Positions 5,201-7,806 of a DNA stretch of 7,806 nt are shown here, piece after piece (the first letter of the stretch is position 1; each line of letters starts with the position of its first letter). Made by a program: the position numbers and the translations under genes. The DNA comes from Myxococcales bacterium. GTDB taxonomy: Bacteria; Myxococcota; Polyangia; Fen-1088. The notes under the pieces are model-generated. The model saw only the letters and a list, made by a program, of their open reading frames with translations, ran no database searches and was not told the DNA's origin. The stretch lies in NCBI GenBank assembly GCA_003153875.1, contig PMBY01000223.1, positions 18,165 to 25,970 of the forward strand. Direction: 5' to 3'.

Positions 5201-7679
5201 ATTGCCCTGGCCTCTCCGGGACAGCATTCGTCGTACCGACGTCACCATGCCTGCCATGCCGGCCAACCCAGACATGACGGGTCTTGACCCGAACAATCTG
5301 GCCGTCAGCACCGCCAACCAGCCGCTGAACTTCGGTTGGGAATATGTGTGGCACTGCCACATTCTCGGCCACGAAGAGAACGACATGATGCGGCCCATGC
5401 TGTTCCAGGTCGCGCCTCCTGCGCCTGCAAGCCTTCTGGCAGCAGCCTCAGGCAACCAGGTGCAACTCACCTTCACGGATATGTCCGCGAGCGAGAGCGG
5501 ATTCACTCTCCAGAAGAGCGTGAACGATCCCACCTTCGCGGCGCCAACGACCATCGCTCTGGCTCCCAGTGCTGCGGCTGTCGGTACCACCCAAGTGGGA
5601 ACCTCGTTCGGTGCGACCATGCCGTACACGGACAATGTAGCGCCGCCCGACCCGAACACCGGAACGGTCTACTACTACCGCGTGCGTGCTGATGACAACT
5701 TCCAGCCCACCAGTCCGACTTCGTACGCCCCCTGGGTCGCCCAGACGATGTCTTCGGGCTGGTCGAACCTGGCGACGTTGGCCAGCACCTCGATGACGAT
5801 CAGCGCGCCGACCATAGTGTACGGCCAGGATGGAGTGGTGACGGTGGCGGTTTCGGCTCCCCAGGGGCTGGTGGTCGTCGGCAATGTGACCTTGACCGTG
5901 GACGCCGGGGTCCCACTGACCCAAGCGTTGAGCGCGGGCGTGGCGGTCTTCACCATCACAAAGCCAACGGCAGGCAGTCATGCCCTGGCGGCCAGCTTCG
6001 TGGCCCAGGCAGGATTCCTCGCCAGTACGGCGACGGGAACTCTGCTGGTAACCCAGCTTGCGGCAAGTGTCACCCCCAACGCAGCCAGCAAGGCCTACGG
6101 CACGCTTGATCCGGTCTTGACCGGCGTTCTCACGGGATTCCTCCCGGCCGACGGTGTGACCGCAACCTATGCACGCACGATCGGGGAAACCGTGGCGGGT
6201 AGCCCGTACACCATCAGCGCCACGCTGGCGCCGGTAGCCGTGCTGAGTAACTACCTCATCACCTACAACACGGCGCCCTTCACTATCACCCCAGTCGGGC
6301 TCACGATTACTGCGAGCAATGCGACGCGGGCCTATGGTGCCGCCAACCCAGTGTTTGCGGCGACCTACGCTGGATTCGTGAATGGCGACACCGCGGCTTC
6401 TCTCAGCGGCACGCTCGCCTGCACGACGACGGCGACCGCCGCCAGCCTGCCGGGAACCTATCCCATCACTTGCTCCGGCCAGTCTTCCGGCAACTACGTG
6501 ATCACGTATGTTCCTGGAACGCTGACCATTACCCAGGGAGCGCTCACGATTGCCGCTAACAATGCGACGCGGGCCTACGGTGCTCCTGACCCAGTATTCT
6601 CGGCGACCTACGCGGGATTCGTGAATGGCGACACGCCGGCCGTGCTCACCGGCACACTGGTTTGCGCTTCGACAGCAACTGCCACCAGCCCACCAGGGAC
6701 CTATGCCATTGGCTGCGCTGGGCAGTCCTCCTCCACCTACGTGATCACCTATGTCGCTGGAACGCTGACCATTACGCGAGCTCCGCTGACCATCACAGCA
6801 AACAATGCGACGCGGGCCGCGGGTGCTCCCAACCCGGTGTTCACGGCGACGTACGCAGGATTCGTCAATGGGGAAACAGTGGCCGTGCTCACCGGCACGC
6901 TCGCCTGCGTGACAACGGCGACCACCACCAGCCTGGCAGGGACCTATCCCATTACCTGCTCTGGCCAGTCCTCCATCAACTACGCGATCACCTATGTACC
7001 GGGGACGCTAACCGTCACAGGTGCAGCGGCACCCATCCTGTCGGTGTCACCGACTGCCTTGACCTTCACCTCGCCGGCCCTGGTGACATCCGCGGCGCAG
7101 GCCGTGACGGTGTCCAACGTGGGGACCGCTCCGCTCATCATTACAAGCATCACCCGAACCGGGACAAATCCGGGCCGGTTCGCATCCACCAACGTGAATT
7201 GCCCCATTGGCGGCACAGGTCTGGCGGTTGGCGCCAGCTGCACGGTCAATGTGACGTTCACACCTAATGCAACCGCTGTGACTCGAACCGCTTCGCTGAA
7301 TGTGAACGTGAGCGCACCAGCGACTTCCAAGTCTGTGTCGCTGACCGGGAATACCGTTCAGCCAAGCCTGGGCGTTACGCCAGCCTCAATCGCCTTCGGA
7401 AGTCAGGCGATCAATACGACCAGCGCGGCTCAAGCGATTACTGTGACGAATACGGGCACGGTGGCTGTGGCGTTCAACAGTGTCACGTTGGGCGGAAACA
7501 ATCCGGGGAGTTTCGTGCTTAGCAACAGCTGCGGCACGGGACTTACGCCAGGTAACAGCTGCACGATCAACGTATCGTTCCGGCCGACCCGCAGAGTGGC
7601 CCGCTCGGCAACTGTGGTGATCCGGGACAACGCGGCAGGGAGTCCACAAAGGGTGACCCTGACGGGTACGGGAATCTAG
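2214..7679 (+). CDS. Giant secreted multicopper oxidase (OmpB/MofA-like core) with C-terminal FN3, Ig-like, MBG and ASH-type domains
   Basis: The protein has 1821 residues. Residues 1-24 are a Sec signal peptide with likely cleavage AWA/Q. A low-complexity Ala/Pro stretch follows, then a GGSGY-type beta module (about 120-202). The oxidase core spans about 225-1066. All four copper motifs are present: HLHG (His334, His336), YHDH (His431, His433), HxxHxH (His943, His946, His948) and HCHxxxHxxxxM (His1047, Cys1048, His1049, His1053, Met1058). Met1058 at the axial position suggests a low-to-medium potential type 1 copper. Pieces such as GSDYYEISLTQY, NLFIPVDTTYMGAGKGP, TPWISDGTPHQW, RLNVYSGEAAGYLLVD, LLLGPAERADVIVDFS and PNTRTIMQI resemble, from memory, the large OmpB (Geobacter) and MofA (Leptothrix) multicopper proteins. 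At about 840 residues the core is larger than the roughly 500 of ordinary laccases. Then come FN3-like 1068-1187, Ig-like 1191-1281, MBG-type 1282-1361, three tandem MBG-type units 1362-1604, and two ASH-like domains 1607-1716 and 1717-1821. There is no transmembrane tail, LPXTG, PEP-CTERM or MYXO-CTERM signal. The likely role is oxidation of metals or phenolics with O2, or a part in extracellular electron flow; the substrate is inferred, not seen. Confidence 0.92.
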   Translation: MLQKRTGFQVLVTLLLGVSQSAWAQSSPPQPPGAADGQPSRSPLPFRATTNAQRRAAAATSAAARAEALAQAQEPRMTPAAGNRFHALTPMPMAAAIPAANADYFGVANYANSPLPAGNLTAITVLDGGSGYSSPIVIIVDPVCTTPAGVSTAATLVGGVITAIAVPAPPLTGCIAPQVLIADTAPGIGSGAMASASIGGPLTGGIPKFTDPLATLPIAVPDTVSFPGSDYYEISLTQYSQKLHSSLAATTLRGYVQVNNGTDATGANTVAPPAQQYLGPLILARRGRPVRVTFHNNLPTGAGGNLFIPVDTTYMGAGKGPDGTPYLQNRATLHLHGGATPWISDGTPHQWTVPAGDATATNFPRGDSTQFVPDMFFDSTGKVVPVPQCTTTLTTNCWPTAIPAGLSNDPGPGAMTFYWTNQQGGRLMFYHDHAYGLTRLNVYSGEAAGYLLVDPVQENLLAAATVPGTIGTTPDLAHVVPLVIQDKTFVPSAAQLAAEDPTWIWGNAAAASGSNGDLWFPHVYTPNQNPSDLSGANPFGRWDYGPWFFPPQTQLTAANPPTAVTIPCSSAGYPGQTLQCPITPNPSGTPEAFMDTPVVNGVAYPVLHVEAAPYRFQILNAGNDRTINLSLFVADTTVACPAGVAPGCEVKMVPAVKTTGFPSTWPTDGRDGGVPDPLTAGPSFVQIGTEGGLLPGAAIIPPTPVGYEYNRRSITVLNISTHGLLLGPAERADVIVDFSAFAGKTLILYNDAPAPVPAFDSRIDYYTGDVDQVSSGGAPPTQPGYGPNTRTIMQIIVGGTSATSNSFNLAGLQSTLPSIFKQIAYVDSTLAPTPAIVPQPTYPAASGGNSPTATYARISDNSITYTPIGATAPITVNYEQKAIQELFTFDYGRMNATMGVEIPLTTFLTQTTIPYGYIDWPTEVLQDGQTQFWKITHNGVDTHFIHFHLFNVQVINRIGWDGAVKPPDANELGWKDTVRMNPLEDIVVALQPVRPQLPWPLRDSIRRTDVTMPAMPANPDMTGLDPNNLAVSTANQPLNFGWEYVWHCHILGHEENDMMRPMLFQVAPPAPASLLAAASGNQVQLTFTDMSASESGFTLQKSVNDPTFAAPTTIALAPSAAAVGTTQVGTSFGATMPYTDNVAPPDPNTGTVYYYRVRADDNFQPTSPTSYAPWVAQTMSSGWSNLATLASTSMTISAPTIVYGQDGVVTVAVSAPQGLVVVGNVTLTVDAGVPLTQALSAGVAVFTITKPTAGSHALAASFVAQAGFLASTATGTLLVTQLAASVTPNAASKAYGTLDPVLTGVLTGFLPADGVTATYARTIGETVAGSPYTISATLAPVAVLSNYLITYNTAPFTITPVGLTITASNATRAYGAANPVFAATYAGFVNGDTAASLSGTLACTTTATAASLPGTYPITCSGQSSGNYVITYVPGTLTITQGALTIAANNATRAYGAPDPVFSATYAGFVNGDTPAVLTGTLVCASTATATSPPGTYAIGCAGQSSSTYVITYVAGTLTITRAPLTITANNATRAAGAPNPVFTATYAGFVNGETVAVLTGTLACVTTATTTSLAGTYPITCSGQSSINYAITYVPGTLTVTGAAAPILSVSPTALTFTSPALVTSAAQAVTVSNVGTAPLIITSITRTGTNPGRFASTNVNCPIGGTGLAVGASCTVNVTFTPNATAVTRTASLNVNVSAPATSKSVSLTGNTVQPSLGVTPASIAFGSQAINTTSAAQAITVTNTGTVAVAFNSVTLGGNNPGSFVLSNSCGTGLTPGNSCTINVSFRPTRRVARSATVVIRDNAAGSPQRVTLTGTGI
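2571..2819 (+). other. GGSGY-type beta-repeat module inside the oxidase, before the first cupredoxin
   Basis: Residues about 120-202 read as two degenerate copies of a short unit: an LTAITVLDGGSGYSSP start, then V-x-I-I-V, an Ala/Thr-rich link, then VGGVITAIAV leading to CIAPQVLIAD and GSGAMASASIGG. The first copy carries GGSGY at 128-132. The second copy has lost it. Cys144 and Cys174 lie one in each copy and could form a disulfide. This pattern (G-x-I/L-T-x-I-x-V-x-x-G-G-S-G-Y) is known as a repeat in secreted bacterial proteins and phage tail proteins. Its role here is unknown; binding or spacing is a guess. Confidence 0.5.
6297..7025 (+). repeat. Three in-frame 243-base tandem repeats encoding MBG-type domains
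   Basis: Units lie at 6297-6539, 6540-6782 and 6783-7025, each exactly 243 bases (81 codons). A shared landmark, AATGCGACGCGGGCC, falls at 6318, 6561 and 6804. Each unit encodes L-T-I-x-A-x-N-A-T-R-A-x-G-A-x-x-P-V-F, then ATYAGFVNG, two cysteines about 20 residues apart and Y-x-I-T-Y-V-x-G-T-L-T-(I/V)-T. This is the MBG-type beta domain of secreted adhesins. A fourth, more diverged copy precedes them (residues 1282-1361, KAYGTLDPVLTG) and lacks the cysteines. Unit 3 has TRAAG where units 1 and 2 have TRAYG. Confidence 0.85.
7032..7676 (+). repeat. Two diverged ASH/choice-of-anchor-D-like domains at the oxidase C-terminus
   Basis: Residues 1607-1716 and 1717-1821 share the plan L-x-V-x-P-x-x-(L/I)-x-F-x-S, then A-Q-A-(V/I)-T-V-(S/T)-N-x-G-T-x-x, then N-P-G-x-F, a Cys, x-x-G-x-S-C-T-(V/I)-N-V-(T/S)-F-x-P and V-(S/T)-L-T-G. 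That is the pattern of ASH/HYDIN-type immunoglobulin-like domains, often found at the ends of secreted proteins. Each copy holds two cysteines, likely a disulfide. The protein ends straight after the last strand (VTLTGTGI), so no separate sorting tail exists. Confidence 0.7.
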
Positions 7680-7715
7680 AAGGGGACTGCCCTCCCCAGC
7701 TCACAACGGGCCGGC

Positions 7716-7750
7716 AAAGCCGCTCGCGGATCGCTTCCGCGGGCGGCTTT
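7716..7750. terminator. Strong GC-rich hairpin terminator after the oxidase gene
   Basis: AAAGCCGC (7716-7723) pairs perfectly with GCGGCTTT (7743-7750). Inside, a T-G wobble is followed by CGCGG (7725-7729) pairing with CCGCG (7737-7741) around the 7-base loop ATCGCTT. The stem of about 14 base pairs begins 37 bases after the stop codon. The A-run on one side and T-run on the other are short (3 bases each), so it could act on both strands. Intrinsic terminators in GC-rich bacteria often look like this. Confidence 0.7.
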
Positions 7751-7806
7751 CGCTCATCCCCCTGATCAAGACCGAGGACACCATCAGGAAGATCTTGGCC
7801 GCGATG
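7741..7806 (+). pseudogene. Possible transposase C-terminal remnant (runs off right edge)
   Basis: The plus frame from 7741 reads GRLSLIPLIKTEDTIRKILAAM and stays open to the window edge. Upstream it stays open through the terminator with no ATG, GTG or TTG start. The shape G-R-L-x-L-I-x-L-I-x-x-x-x-x-I-R-x-I-L-x-x-(L/M) resembles, from memory, the tail of IS91-like transposases, where a Gly-Leu-Pro follows. With only 22 residues visible this is a weak call. It may be a chance open frame or the start of something else. Confidence 0.25.

Noticed and set aside
3348..5372. A 674-codon open frame on the minus strand, antisense to the oxidase core
   Set aside because: It is opposite a fully supported gene whose copper motifs are all in frame; its translation is rich in Arg, Gly, Val and His without domains. 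GC-rich codon use leaves the antisense open.

Overview
The window is GC-rich and looks like a piece of a Myxococcota (delta-proteobacterial predator/soil type) chromosome. Three things suggest this, all by inference. One is a signal-peptide TPR protein of the style common there. The second is a lipoprotein with a long Gly/Ala/Ser/Asp stalk. The third is a very large secreted multicopper oxidase with C-terminal Ig-like modules. No rRNA, tRNA, CRISPR array or complete mobile element was found.

Layout: (i) 1-338, minus strand: the N-terminal 112 residues of an exported TPR protein that runs off the left edge. (ii) 339-685: a divergent gap with no recognisable promoter. (iii) 686-1789, plus strand: a 367-residue lipoprotein with a lipobox ending at Cys25, a low-complexity stalk, and a C-terminal beta-rich domain. 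(iv) 1790-2213: a 424-base gap holding a weak hairpin, an imperfect 21-base inverted repeat and three copies of CGTTTGGC. (v) 2214-7679, plus strand: one 1821-residue protein that fills most of the window. Its order is signal peptide, a GGSGY-type beta-repeat module, a three-cupredoxin multicopper oxidase core with every copper ligand present, a fibronectin-III-like domain, a bacterial Ig-like domain, four MBG-type domains (three of them an exact 243-base tandem array), and two ASH/choice-of-anchor-D-type domains. (vi) 7716-7750: a strong GC-rich hairpin terminator. (vii) about 7741-7806: an open stretch without a start codon whose translation resembles the C-terminal tail of a transposase.

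The main interest is the oxidase. Its core resembles the large outer-surface multicopper proteins of the OmpB (Geobacter) / MofA (Leptothrix) kind, which have been linked to metal oxide reduction or Mn(II) oxidation. Here the enzyme is flanked by adhesion-type beta modules, suggesting an enzyme displayed on, or held near, the cell surface or matrix. The lipoprotein upstream is also a surface-type protein and reads in the same direction, but the 424-base gap gives no proof of an operon or a shared job.
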